Below are positions 36,421 to 48,574 of a DNA stretch of 64,000 bases, piece by piece. The DNA lies in the NCBI GenBank assembly GCA_964017195.1, contig OZ024897.1, positions 9,003,951 through 9,067,950 on the forward strand, in the 5' to 3' direction. Each line of letters begins with the position of its first letter. Position 1 is the first letter of the stretch. Source of the stretch: Siderastrea radians (lineage: Eukaryota > Cnidaria > Anthozoa > Scleractinia > Rhizangiidae). The translations under genes were made by a program, and so were the position numbers. A model generated the notes under the pieces. The model searched no databases. It saw only the letters and a list, made by a program, of their open reading frames with translations, and was not told the DNA's origin.

Positions 36421-37780
36421 CTTTTCGTTTTCATCTTTCCGTTGTGATGGCTTTTGACTTATGTTTTTGTAAGTTCATTTTTATAGCATCGGTTTGGAAT
36501 TGAGAGGTAAGGGTAGGGCATTTCTTCCCTCACCCAAACCCCTGATGTTGTTGTCATTTTGCTGTTGTTGTTGTACATACCAGCGGACCCTACTGTGTGG
36601 CAATTTGCAATCAGCGTTCTAAAAAGGAAAGCAAATGCTTGGGAGAAGGTGGGAGAGCATAGTCAGGCTCGGAATTAACGGAGGTTTAAGGAAAATTCCC
36701 AAGACGCTGCCCGCTGCGGATCGCGTTTCCAAACAGCAGCCGACTTTTGCGTCCTCTAGCGTGTTCTTCTCGCCTGACTTTCTTTGAGTGGAAAGTGGGG
36801 CTGCCGCTTACTGTACCATAACTCAAATCCTCGTAAACTAAGAGTTGTCAGTAACTAAAGCAGAACTGATCCAAAGCAGCTTCCCCTTCTTCACTCAATT
36901 ACACTAATTACTGTAGACATTTTAAATTAATGTTTTGACTGATCCTCCTGGCAGTTCATGGCGCATGCAAGCTATCGGGAAGTTCCTGAGCTGTTTTCAA
37001 ACCGAAGCTAAACCGAGTCCACTTGGTCGCGTGATCTCACTGCGCACGGATAAAACAGGTGTTCAACGAACAATTAAAGCGCTAGAAATAGGAACTCGAG
37101 GACTCCAAGGAAACTATGAAACGCCAAAATATTTCAAAAAGCCTAATTAATCAACTGAGAAGAAAATGCTTTCATTAAGAAATTGTCATCTAAAAGCCAG
37201 GGATAAATTACATATGATTAAAATTTATTGTAGCTGTAAAAGATTAACATTGATAATACACAGTTAACAACAAAAATACATGATGCAACGGTAGAACTAA
37301 GTAGACAAACCGCCAATATTCATAACATGGTCTCGTTTTGCCGCGCCGCTTGATCCATAAATGTGGCGTCAAGTTTATGCATAGAACTGATTAAGAATAA
37401 CCATGATTTACAATTGGTTTGTTTGTAAAAGAGGTCACCTAAAAAACGTATTTACAGTGCTCGCTGCTGAATTTACTCAATTTAATTGGGCTGCGAGACC
37501 GGCATGGGCTCAGCGCTAGGTACCGTGGGGTACCTAGCGCGCATATTCGAGGGAAGGCGATTTTATGCATGCTCAATTAAAGAGCCTCCTGAAATATTGC
37601 ACTACATTGGCGACGAAAACAGTGTCATGTGTGAAAAATGTCTGAAATTAAGGAACGAGCACGGAAAGACAACTAGTTTTGAGCCCTGTCTTTCAACCTG
37701 CGAACGTCCAGCCTAAGTAAGCCAAAAAAATCGACCGTTCAGTAACTCGACCGGCATAGGCTCAATAGTTGTCAGCTGAA
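36420..37780. other. Gene-free stretch
   Basis: No supported gene. A short open frame at 37486-37716 has four cysteines but no recognisable domain. GGTACC(GTGGG)GTACCTAGCGC near 37520 is a small palindrome-like site. Confidence 0.4.
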
Positions 37781-37792
37781 GAAAATACAATC

Positions 37793-37948
37793 GAACCTCC
37801 TTGTACGACCACCTCCCGTAAGCGACCATCTCTCGTAAGCGACCACCTCTCGTTAGCGACCACCTCTCGTAAGCGACCACCTCTCGTAAGCGACCACCTC
37901 TCGTAAGCGACCACCTCTCGTAAGCGACCACCTCTCGTAAGCGAGCAC
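37793..37948. repeat. 17-bp minisatellite
   Basis: About nine copies of CGACCACCTCTCGTAAG in direct order, the first two slightly different. The start (CAATCGAACCTCCTTGTACG) and later single copies at 38025 and 38270 suggest that the array grew inside the terminal region of an old DNA transposon. The array is open in all three minus-strand frames, which is why long frames appear there. Confidence 0.9.
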
Positions 37949-38493
37949 ATTTCTAAAATACCAACATTTTTCTAGTCAGTATTTACTTTTGATGGAACCT
38001 CCCCTAAGTGACCACTTTTACGCCTGGCGGTTTCAAATTTTCCATTGTGTTTAACCTCCGGTAAGCAAACACTCGGTCAGTGAGAATTATGGATTTATAC
38101 TTCAATCAGAGTTTGTTTTAATTCTTTTTACATTTGTGCTTTCGTTATTGTTGAAGACATACGCTGTATTAGGTATTTTAATAGTGGAAAGTTTGAAATC
38201 TTTTTTTTTTAATCAACTAAACGGGTATTATACCGAAAATTAGATCCCATGTGGACTCACCTCTCTTATGCGACCACTTAGGCTCAACATTTTGTGTGGT
38301 CGCTGAAACCAAGAACAAATTATAATACATATCGAGAAAGCTAGCTAAAAATTCAGACTGTATTAAACTGTATTATAAATGATTTACTGGAAAAGCACCT
38401 TCTTAGTTATATTTCATCGTAGTAGGTCTATCGGGTAAAAAATTAAACCTGGTGTCATCCTTTCAATTAAGCTCAACCAGTGAACGTGAGCAA

Positions 38494-38699
38494 TTTAACA
38501 AATAAATTCCACGTTGTCGTGCGTCTGTTCAGTAATAGATCAAAGATGACGTCAAAATGTTGTAAGAACATCGCCTCGTGTGCCACTTGTTTGCTCTTAC
38601 GACATTTTGTGCCACTTTTTTGTTCTTACCACATTTTGACGTCCTGTGATCTTTTACTGAACAGACGCACGGCAACGTGGAATCTATTTGTTTTATATA
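38494..38699. mobile_element. Foldback MITE, about 206 bp
   Basis: Arms of about 65 bp are inverted repeats, with ATTCCACGTTG, GTGCGTCTGTTCAGTAA and GACGTCAAAATGT on the left and their complements on the right. A related flank at about 50240-50270 continues without it, which supports a later insertion. Confidence 0.85.
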
Positions 38700-38991
38700 A
38701 TAAAGAAACAAAATATAATAATGATGACGTAACCTATGCGTCTGTCCTCCAATATATCAGAAGTGAGAACCAATCAAAATGGGTGCATAAATAAGCTTAT
38801 TATATAATGCAAATTTTAATACGTAGCTCCATTTGGTGACGCGTGGGCAGAAGATTAAAAAAATGCAAACTTCCATGGCACAGATGTTTTTCATTTTTTC
38901 ACAAAACGTAGATAACGCGGGATCAAAGGATCTCATTGCGCAATTTTTGGTAGTGTGAAGAGACAGTGGTCATCGGGTCACAGGTCACGGG

Positions 38992-40662
38992 TCACGGGTC
39001 ACCCCATGCAGTCCTTCCTCTTTGAAACGAACCAGTCGCTTCTATTTGGTGCATCTCTAGCTCTTTAATAACTGACGCCATATTTGGCCTCGCCCAAGGG
39101 TCTGTCTCTGTGCATCGTATTACGAGGTCTTGGAAAGTGCTGTTCTCCAACGACTTCATCTTCGTAATTTGCGATTGACGCTTTTGTGGGTCTGGTTCTT
39201 CCTTGATACACATTTCACAGAGGAGAACACCGAAACTGTAAACATCAACCTATGACGAACAATCAGTGACAGTGTGAGTCAATTAAAACCTCGTTTTACG
39301 GCCCCCCAAAAGTCTCACTTTTTGTGATACATAAGAGACAACAACAGCCAATGACAGTCTAGGCTTTTTTTTTCTTTGCATTTTCACGGAAACTAAGCTT
39401 AAAAGCAGACTGGAGTGGTGTCGTCGTGGTATCGATCTTGGTATCGCTATTAAGACGGATTCCGCTCAACGTTCGAGCAATAAGTGCAAAAAATATTTAC
39501 CAAAAAACTACTCATAGCACGGTAACATTTTAAATGCTATTTGAAACATCTCACTCTAGTTCACTTGCCCAAGTGACCCCGCGATGAAATTCTCAAGCAT
39601 TCTCAAGAAAATTAATTTCAAATCTCGTAAAAGTATGCTAAAAACGGGCACCATTTTGTTTTGAACTGACATGAAGCGTCTTTTTAATTGAAATATGGAT
39701 AACTTCAAATCCAATTTTCTCTCGCGGGGTCAGCTTGGGAGCAAAAGTAACGATAAGTTCTTCTTATCTGTTCTCAAAATGTGAGAGTGCTGCAAGTATT
39801 TTTTTGGTAACTTAATTTTTGCGCTTTCTGCTCGAACGTTGAGCGGAAATCGTCTTAATACCCCGCATCTTCATTGGTATCGTTTTCTACTTGAAAACGG
39901 GTATGTACTAACCTTTAAGCTGATCGGTCGATCCTCGTCTACCGTTATAGACTCGGGTGCACAGTAGATCACAGCGCCTGCATAATTTGTGGTGTTTTGA
40001 CGTACAAAATTAGCAGTGCCATAATCTGAGACTTTGGCTCTCCACTGGTTACGCTGTCGCCATAGCAATACATTGGCACTACTGATGTCATGGTGGAGTA
40101 TGGGTTTGGGTTTCTGGTGGAGGTAATTGAGTGCTCGAGCAACATCAAGGGAAATAACAGGAACTTCTCCTGGGGAGAAGTCATCGTATCTGTTATACTG
40201 CCTAGGGTAAAGCCTTTCTCTCAGACTGCACTCCATGATCTCGGTTACAAACAATGGTCTTTTATCAGTAGTTGCTCCAATAAACTGCAATAGACAAGGA
40301 TGACGGCATTTTGAAGCCATGCTTATTTCTCGGTCAAACACACGCCTGGTTTCATGAGACATGATGTCTTCGTACATTTCTTTTACAGCCACATCACAGC
40401 CATGAAAATTTCCCCGGTAAACAATTCCCCATGCTCCTCTCCCGAGCTCATGTTCTCTATAAATTTGAATTTCATTCCGATTAATGACCCAGTCGCTGGA
40501 AGGAGCTCGAGCACTACTTTGTCCTGCTTCTCTTAATTGGTCCCGCAACCGACTAATTTCCTGGTCCCTTGATCTCAACTGTCTTTCCAGTTCACGATTT
40601 CTTTGTTGTTCCGGTGCAACGCGACGTTCAGGCCTCGTAAAAGTAGGCAGCCACTGTCCCAT
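38992..40662 (-). CDS. Coiled-coil TKL-like protein kinase, gene C (2 exons)
   Basis: Join of exon 1 (40662-39913, 250 aa) and exon 2 (39249-38992, 85 aa plus stop), 335 aa. Donor AAAG|GTTAGTA and acceptor ATAG|GTTGAT, phase 0. The ATG at 40662 (MGQWL) aligns with the starts of A and B. The coiled coil is short (about residues 17-48). Kinase motifs: glycine loop GRGAWG at 74-79, VAVK lysine 94, C-helix Glu 112, catalytic HHD at 190-192 with Asn 197, DYG at 213-215, CAPE at 234-237, then VDVYSFG in exon 2 and a closing ARP. All residues needed for catalysis are present; HHD for HRD keeps the aspartate. TKL kinases mostly phosphorylate Ser/Thr; substrate unknown. The protein ends soon after the C-lobe (GRTAWGDP), without the acidic tail of B and D. 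Confidence 0.85.
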
Positions 40663-41188
40663 TGTAATCACTTCTGCTCGTTTCTTGTCATCTAACTTCG
40701 TTGCAATTCAACAACGCGCAGCCGTTTCATCTTTGAAAAAAAGTGGAACAAGTTTCAGGAGAATGGAAATGGCGAACCAGCAAGCAGGAGAGGACGAAAG
40801 AGAAAGAGAGAGGGATTGGAAGGAAGGAAGAATCTAAGAGCACATTTGACACGAAATTGGATCGGGGTGCAATAAAATTAAAAGTGGAGGGCATGTTCAT
40901 CGAAAATTTGAGAAGAGGACGCCAAAAAATAAGATTCTTAAACAGAATCTCAATCTGTTGGCCTAACCCCAATTTGTATCAATTGGCATTTTCAATATTT
41001 TGAGCTCAATGCCATTGGAAAGTTTATTGGCCCCTTTCAATTTGTCCTAGCATGTGGCTATATCAATGCCTTGATTCTCGCTCCGTACATCGTTTTTGTA
41101 GAGCCATAACCAAGAATTACTGTACATCACTTCTTACGGTGAAATGAAGAATAAAAGTTCCTAACGTTCAAAAGTTCGTACCCTCTGC

Positions 41189-41380
41189 CCTCGCAAAAAC
41201 GACGTCTGAGTAACGAGGGCAGAAATTCCATACTGATGGCGTGTCACTACCCAGATCTAGGTAGTGCTTTTGACTGGTTGAAACGAAATTCCAACCAGAA
41301 GCACTACCTAGATCTGGGTAGTGACACGTTATCAGTATGGAATTTCTGCGCTCCTTACTCATACGTCGTTTTGCAAGGAC
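41189..41380. mobile_element. Foldback MITE with long arms
   Basis: Arms of about 80 bp are inverted repeats with few mismatches: left CTCGCAAAAACGACG, GCAGAAATTCCATACTGAT and CACTACCCAGATCTAGGTAG; right their complements. The loop is about 25 bp. Upstream of gene C. Confidence 0.9.
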
Positions 41381-42109
41381 TCAAGTGGCGGCCTCGCGAA
41401 AAGTCGGCTGTTTTCTCAGGCTAACCAACTGCCAAATTTTGCTCACTTTTAATTTTCAGAAGAGAAAAAAAATAAAATCGTTTTAAGATTAAAAAATGTG
41501 TAGATATCATTTTGCCGCTGGCACGTGTCTCTATATTTCCCGCCTCTCGTGTTTTTAGCAGCGGTCCTGTTTTCGTAAATTACTCAATCCCTCTTAGACG
41601 TGCTGTGAGAAAGGATTTTTTTCCGCCCGCTTCACGGACCGTTGATTTCGCTGCCCGGCTTTCAAAAAAAATGATCAGTGCGTGATCACAAGTTTATTGA
41701 CTGCAAGATAGACAAAGTTTACTAACCCAAGATCGGCAACGCTCAACTTTCGTTTCGATAAATGAATTTGTACTAACCGTCGTATAAATGTCATGTTCTC
41801 AGATAACACTTTTCCTAAAATTTTCCTAAACATGTTTATACGGCAATACAGGACAATATATCAATTCAGGAACGGATTTATTTTGGGATATTTGCGATGA
41901 TTACAAGTTGAAATTCATCCATCGCATGTTCCACGTTACAGATCTCAGTATAAACTTGCGACCAACAAATTTGTGATCACGTGCAGGAGCCCATTACCCC
42001 ATTGGGCTCCTGTCACGTGATAGTTCTTTTCAAACCTCGGAGTGAAATCGGTCCGTGAAGCAGGCTAAGAATCATCAATTCTAAAAGGACATCTGAGATG
42101 GGTAGTAAC

Positions 42110-44870
42110 TTCATCTATCTTACAACCTGACCTCCTCCAATTTACGTGGCGTCAAAGAAGGCCTGAAGTTCACTGTAGACTTGATTTTTTTCTAGTTAGC
42201 CAAAGCACTTTTTGCAATACTATTGATGCAGAGATTGTACCAGGGTACAAAACAGATCATTCCATGATTACTATAAAAGTTTCCTTGCATTCCAAGAACA
42301 GGGGTCATGGCTTTTGGAAACTTAACACGTCCCTCTTGGAAGATACAGAATATGTTCAGGGCCGTAGCCAGAAAAAATTTATGACCGAGGCAATGTCCAT
42401 GGTTAAAACTATGACTGAGGCAATGTCCATGGTTAAATTCTCTTCCTAGGTATTAAGGGTGCTAAACGAAAAAAAATGACTGAGGCAAGTGCCTCGGTTT
42501 GCCTCATACTGTCTACGGCCCTGATGTTGCTCTAATCAAATCAGTTATACAACAAACTAAAGACGAATATACGAAGGATGAGCAAATCGATTCCAATCTT
42601 CTGTGGGAGAGGGGGAAAATGAAGATTAGAGAGCACTCTATGCGGTTTGGCGCCTTCAAAAACCGTAAAATGGCAGAAGAACAAGAAGAAATCGAAAGGT
42701 CACTTTCAGCTTTAGAAAAACATATTATTGATTGTCACGCTGACGATTCTGAGAAGGAAAGGATCTGGACGAAACTTCAAGCTAGGAAACGTGAATTAGA
42801 GAAAATTATTGAGCACCAAACTAATGGAGCGATGTTAAGATCTAAAATACGATGGTGTAATGAGGGGGAGAAGAACACCAAATACTTTCTCAATCTGGAA
42901 AAACGACCTTGAAAACGGCAAAATACGATATCTCAGCTTAAGGTTAACGACAACGAATTCATATACACAGATCTAGATAACGAGATTCTAAACAAATGTA
43001 AATCTTTTTTATAAAAATTTATACAGTTCAAGAATAGAAGGCAGAGATCATTTGAGTCATGTTTTTCCATTGCAAGAAAGTCCAAAAGCCTTGAACGATG
43101 TGGAACAAGCTACATGTGAAGGCCCGCTAAAGAAAGAGGAGTATCTTAAGACGTTACAAGACATGGATTCTGATAAAACCCCTAAAACGGATGGTCTACC
43201 CAGTGAATTTTATAAGGTATTTTGGGACGAGTTGGCAGATATTTTGATTGATGCATTAAATTAGTCACACGAAAATGGTAAACTTCCGATATCACAAAGA
43301 CGGGGAATTATTAAACTTATCCCAAAAAAAAGATGCGGAACTTAATCTAATTAAAAACTGGCGGCCTTTAACGTTACTGAATTGTGACTACAAGATTGCA
43401 ACGAAAGCATTGGCCAATCGTATTAAACCATTTCTCCAGAAACTCATCTCCCACGATCAAACTGGATTTATTAAAAACAGATTCGTTGGAGAGAATATTC
43501 GGTTAATTGATGGGGTAATTAAATATACTGCAGCGAAAAATATTCCTGGGCTCCTGCTTTTTCTCGATTTTGAGAAAGCCTTTGATACTCTAGAATGGCC
43601 TTTTAGACAAAGAACTCTCCAGCATTTCGGCTTTAATTTGGCTTATCTTTTCAAAAATGGCTAAAAGTATTCTATCAAGACATTGAAAGTTGTGTTTTAA
43701 ATAATGGATGGGAAAGCAATTTTTTTGAACTTAGGCGAGGCGCCTTATCTGTTTATTCTTTCAGCTGAGATAATGGCGGAAAATGTTCGTAAAACAAAGG
43801 AAATTACTGAGAGGTTTAACTGTCTGTGGTGAGGAAATTAAGCTGAGTCAATATGCCGATGATACGACGCTTATCCTAGATGGCTCTGAAGAATCCCTTC
43901 GAGAATCATTGAAACTGCTCGATGATTTCGGTAAAATGTCTGGTCTCAAACGAGAACTGTGGTAAAACAGAAGCTCTGTGGATGGGCTCCAAAACAAACT
44001 GCAATCTTAGGTTGTGCCCAGAAAAAAACTTCAAATGGCCCTTTAAGAAGGTTAAGGCTCTTGGTGTCTGGCTTTCAACTGATCCCGAGATAACTGTTAC
44101 CCAAAACTACAAAGACAAATCGGAGAAAATGCAAGCGATCTTGGGGTGTTGGAAATTCCGCAGACTTAGTTTGTTGGGGAAAGTGATGGTCTTAAAAAGC
44201 CTTGTAGCATCGCAGTTAGTGTATATTCTCTCTCCCCTCCCTACATACTATGAAGCAAGAAATCAACTCACTATTCTAAAAATTTTTGTGGAGCGATAAA
44301 GGAGATAAAATAAAAAGAAATGTCATGATAAATGACTACCCTGAAGGGGGAATCAAGATGATTGACATAATATCCTTCAATAGATCTCTCAAAGCTGTTT
44401 GGGTGAAGAAGTACCTGGATAACGAGATTAACTGGAAATCTGTCTATCTATTGGCTTTCGAGTGTACTAAAAGTTCGAAGCTTAGAGTTTTTAATTTCAA
44501 ATTTTTGCATCGTCGACTGTCAACAAACGACTTTCTGTATAAGATAGGTCTTGGTGACAACGATAAATGTACTTTCTGTAAAAGGGAAACTGAAACTCTC
44601 TTTCATCTATTTTGGAACTGCGAAAGTACCCAGTTGCTTTGGAATCACGTTTTATGGCTCCAAACTTGCCAGGTTTTAACAAAGAACATGCCGTTACGAG
44701 CAGATACTGCGCTGGGTATGAGAATAAATTTTGCTTTTTTTAGTTGCTGAGTATCACACTTGGACCTGTAAACAAAAGGAATGATCTCCGAATTTGTCTA
44801 GTTTTTTACGACTTCTGAAAAATATCCATGAAATAGAAAAAGGAAATAAAGCTACATAAAAAAAAATGGG
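42110..44870 (+). pseudogene. Dead L1/Tx1-like LINE, ORF2 region
   Basis: Domains in order: the end of the apurinic endonuclease (FTWRQRRPEVHCRLDFF, then PGYKTDHSM at about 42255), a linker rich in Lys/Glu, reverse transcriptase (DGLPSEFYKVFW at 43190; NWRPLTLLNCDYKIATKALA; HDQTGFIKNRFVGENIR; LLFLDFEKAFDTLEW; catalytic YADD at about 43852), and a zinc knuckle CTFCKRETETLFHLFWNC at 44567. The intact element would nick DNA and reverse transcribe its RNA in place. It is dead: stops at 42910, 43010 and 43262, a frameshift with a missing piece near 43740, another near 43965, and a 167-bp MITE at 42357. The 5' end is truncated. The 3' untranslated part may reach the AATAAAG and A-run at about 45285-45307. 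Confidence 0.85.
42357..42523. mobile_element. 167-bp MITE nested in the LINE
   Basis: Ends CAGGGCCGTAGCCAG and (complement) CAGGGCCGTAGACAG are flanked by perfect 5-bp repeats ATGTT at 42352-42356 and 42524-42528. Taking out the element and one repeat keeps the LINE frame open across the junction (EDTEYV then ALIKSV), which fixes the boundaries. Inside is a 27-bp tandem duplication containing GAGGCAATGTCCATGG. Confidence 0.9.
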
Positions 44871-45809
44871 AATTACTTTTGCCACATATTTAACAGGCAA
44901 AACAACCCGGAGCCTCCCACTGCTGTATTGCTATGTAAAGTTTTCACCAGTTTTTTGGCCCAAAACCTTCAGCCCAGATGCACTTCTGAGTACTACATTA
45001 TCATAATAGTTGTAACAACCTCTGGAAACAATGGTGTTCATTTCATGTTATATAGCTACATGTATTTTTTCTTTTGCTGTGCTTGTAACTTTTTTTGCTT
45101 GTTTTTTCGATATTTACTTAGTTGTCCTTGTAAGTTTTTCATGTTTTTGTAAGTTTTTCTTTCTCTTTCTTTTCTTTTTGCGTGATTAGCCAGTTTTTTT
45201 GGTGGGGGGGGGGGGAGAGGGGGAAGGGAGTATAGTGGGTAAATCTGTAGTCTTTGTTTATTTGTACTTTGCAATGCCTGAAATAAAGTCTCACTATTAC
45301 AAAAAAACCTTCATCTATAAAGGTGAAAACACGGAAAGCACAAGCGACAGTTTTTAGGACCTCAGGGCTAACCATTTGAGAGACCTCAAAATTAATGCAG
45401 AACAGGGGGCGTGGGGTGAAAAAGTGGTCAGGCCGTGAAGATTTTGCGGACAAACCAAGACTCGGCAGTAACCAGCTATCCTGAGCAAAACTGCCAAACA
45501 CTTATCAGTCAACAAAGCAATGTAAAAACGAAGTAATCCACTAGAAAGATTTCTAAAAAGGTATTGAACAAAGTCGTGGCTGGTTCTACAGCAACAGTGT
45601 AGCGATAAATGAGCTAACAAGGATGTAAACCTTTAAGACGTCAAAAAAATTGTCAATAAAAAACATTCTTAACTGATAAGCAACGAAAAACTTGCATGGA
45701 ATTTGCTTAAAATACCGAAAACGTATAGCAGAACAATGAAAAGGTTTAGGTTCTAAACTGGGGTGGTTGCTGCATCGGTGAGGAAGTGTTTTATTAAACT
45801 ATAATGAAA

Positions 45810-47110
45810 TCTAGACAAAATTCAGAACGTTTTAAGGAGCTGGAAATACCGCAAACTCACTCTGATCGGTAAAAACGCAGTTCTAAAGAGCCTGGTCGCC
45901 TCTCAACTTGTTTATGTCTTGTCTCCCTTACGCAAAAGCGAGAAAGCCATCAAAGAAGTAAATAAATTAAACTATTCTTTTCTTTCCTCAGGAATGATAA
46001 AGGAGACAAAATCAAACGAGATATAATAATTGATGATTATTAAAATGGCGGTCTAAAAATGTTGCATGTAGACTTTTTTAGCAAGTCACTGAAGGCTACA
46101 AAGATAAAAAAATATATATTTGGATAGAGAGAACCAGGAAAAATAGAAACTTTTTTTCGATCTCGAATTGGAGAAATGTGGAAGCGCAATAGTCGTCACA
46201 AGCAATCTCAACACGAGAGACACCGGACAAGTTCCTCAAGATTAATAATCAATTTATAAGTGAGATTCTGACAATCTGGGCAGAAGTTAATCTTAAAGAT
46301 GAAATAACTTCTGAAAATCAATTTCTTGATCAAACCTTGTGGTACAATTCACTCATTAGAATTAGCAACTGTCCCATTTTTTTTATCAAGAATGGTTTCA
46401 AAAAGGTGTTATTCAAGTGAAACATTTGAAAGATTGCTCAAACAATTTCCTATCTTTAACTGAACTACAAAATATATACGGCTTTAACGCTTGTCCTTAA
46501 AGGTACTGCTGAACACACATAAATATAAATGTACTTTAAACAATCCCGAATATGAAAGCTTTGCAGCACCACTGTTGATAAAGGAGTGCAATCTAAACAG
46601 CCACGAATGTATGACTGGCGTGAGACATACCTACTAGCCTCCAAATGTGCTAAAAGTACGTTGAATTTCAATTTTTAAGCTATTACACAAAAGATTGGCA
46701 ACTAACAACTAATTTCTAACCACAATTGGAAATAACGATAATCCAAAGTTCTCCTTCTGCGACGACGAACCAGAGACACTTGTACACCTCTTCGGGTCTT
46801 GCTCTAAAGTGGCCTCTATTTAGAGCGGTTAAACGCACGGTTAACTCTATCCCAAATCCTTCCGGAAAATTACACAATGAATATCTCTGTTGTATTAGGA
46901 CTGATACCGGTTTCTTCAAAAAGTCATCGACAGCTTAACTTCTGCTACCTTGCGGCTAGACATTTCATATGGATTTGTAAACGAAAAGAAACTGCACCTC
47001 AAGTTGAAGGCTTTCTACGATGCCTCAAATCTATTTTTGACATAGAGGTCAAAACGGTAGGCACTAACTCGAAATAATGGGAACTCCTGAGCACTGTGTT
47101 TTAGAAAGCC
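45810..47110 (+). pseudogene. Second, older copy of the same LINE type
   Basis: Segments in several frames match the 3' half of the copy at 42110: SWKYRKLTLIGKNAVLKSLV (about 45838), ASQLVYVLSP, KGDKIKRDIIIDDY (about 46000), the zinc-knuckle region around 46740-46800 in broken form, and the C-terminal RHFIWICKRKE (46958). Many stops and frameshifts; no complete domain remains. Confidence 0.75.
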
Positions 47111-47315
47111 ATTATGAATTCATATATGTATAATCCATTAACCTCCCCTGACGCGCATTCCTTCGTTGTCTTGGCGTGGGAGCCTTGTAGTGGCTGAGAC
47201 ATTGCATTAAAGTTTCTTTTCTTTTGGTAATCTAATGTTGTGACAACAAATTTAGTGATAAATGTATAGTATGACAAGCAATGTAATTAGTTATCAGTTT
47301 CTTTCTTTTCCTTTT

Positions 47316-47360
47316 TATTTATTTATTTATTTATTTATTTATTCATTTATTTATTTATTT
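47316..47360. repeat. (ATTT)n microsatellite
   Basis: About 11 copies of TTTA directly abut the left end of the TIR element at 47361. Confidence 0.9.
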
Positions 47361-48574
47361 AGGGGAGTGTGCAATAATTACCTGGGGGGGATGGGTGGGG
47401 AAACCAGAGGGGGGCATAGGGAGAGAGGGTTTGGATGTGAAATTTATACATACGGAGGGAGGGGCTTTTTTCACTCTTTTTCACAAACTGGAAAAGTGGT
47501 AGGAGAGCTATTAGAGTTCAAATATTTATACTTGCTTACACTCATGGAATTAAACTGGGAAAATATCAACTCCAGGTGTTCTGGCTGATTATTTAATATT
47601 TTCCTATCTGTCATGTAGTAGGAAAGGAATGCCTCTGTTATATATCAAAACAGTGCTACTTTGTTGGCTCCAGGTTTTAATAAAACAGGGACCCTTAAAC
47701 GTTGTAAAAGTTGCACTATGATGTTATTTAGTGAAAAAGAAAGGTACCAATGTAGGATAGCCTACAGGGTATTATAATTAAAGAGAATGGAAAACCCAAC
47801 CGTAAGGTTGAATTTAATAGCAATAAATTGAACTATGAAAATGTTAACAGTTTGGTTATTCAGCAAAGTAAGCTGATAAGTAAGCCAAAGTAAGCCAAAA
47901 TAAGCTCAATCAGACAGGAATTCCTTAATCACATTTCCAGCTTCTTCAACAGAGCATCTGGAGTTCAAAAGATCTCTTAAGCAAGCTTTGTTTTTTGTTG
48001 CAGATGTAAACAATGAAAAAGTTTCATAATCAATTACTTCTACTTGGTGAACGCCATATATCAATGGATCATATTCGTTGTCAATTGGTGAGCCCCCCAA
48101 AGACAAAAATATGAAACAGGCTCTCTTCTTTCTAGCCTCTGTAACATGAATCATGCGCCTATTGGCTTTGGCACTGCTTTCTTTTCTCTTCCTAGATCCT
48201 GACGATTTTGCTGTAGACAATATTGGGAAAGTGGCAGAAAATTTTGTCATCACTCTCTTCATATCTTGAACAAAATTATCAATGTTCTACTCAATTCCTG
48301 TAGTTATAAAGTGAAGAGTGCCTGTATTAAATTTGTGAAGAGTCATTTGAAGCACTTTTGTGCCTGAAGAAGACATCCAACACGTAAATTAGGTATGGGG
48401 GAACCAACGGGAGGAGGAAGCAGGGGAGGGGGTGTTGACCTCAATAATATTAATTGGTTGAGGGGAGTTTAAAGTTAATTTTTGCTTAGTGAGAAGAGGG
48501 GGGGGGGGGACTTAATTTTGAGCCGTATTTTACCCAATTCCCAAGCCCCCTCCACGTAATTATTGCACAGTCCC
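47361..48574. mobile_element. 1.2-kb TIR element with AGGGACTGTGCAATAATTAC ends
   Basis: Left end AGGGGAGTGTGCAATAATTA and right end (complement) AGGGACTGTGCAATAATTAC form inverted repeats followed by G-rich runs on both sides. The layout and termini resemble the element at 18767-20044 (AGGGACTGTTC...). The interior carries a broken minus-strand frame at 47906-48376. No target duplication could be fixed because the left flank is a microsatellite. Confidence 0.7.
47906..48376 (-). pseudogene. Unidentified ORF inside the TIR element, one in-frame stop
   Basis: From an ATG at 48376 (MSSSGTKVLQ) the frame runs 157 codons to a stop at 47906, with one internal TAG at codon 30. From the next ATG (48262) 118 residues are open: a Lys/Arg-rich patch (SSGSRKRKESSAKANRR), a central hydrophobic strand (RACFIFLSLGG) and an acidic-polar C-terminus ending EEAGNVIKEFLSD. 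The composition looks like real protein. I do not recognise the family; it may be part of the transposon's own protein or a captured host exon. Confidence 0.5.

Noticed and set aside
37793..37948. CRISPR array
   Set aside because: Units are contiguous without spacers and the genome is eukaryotic.
37713..37950. Two long overlapping minus-strand open frames with a repeating protein sequence
   Set aside because: They are translations of a 17-bp minisatellite with no stop in any minus-strand frame, not a gene.
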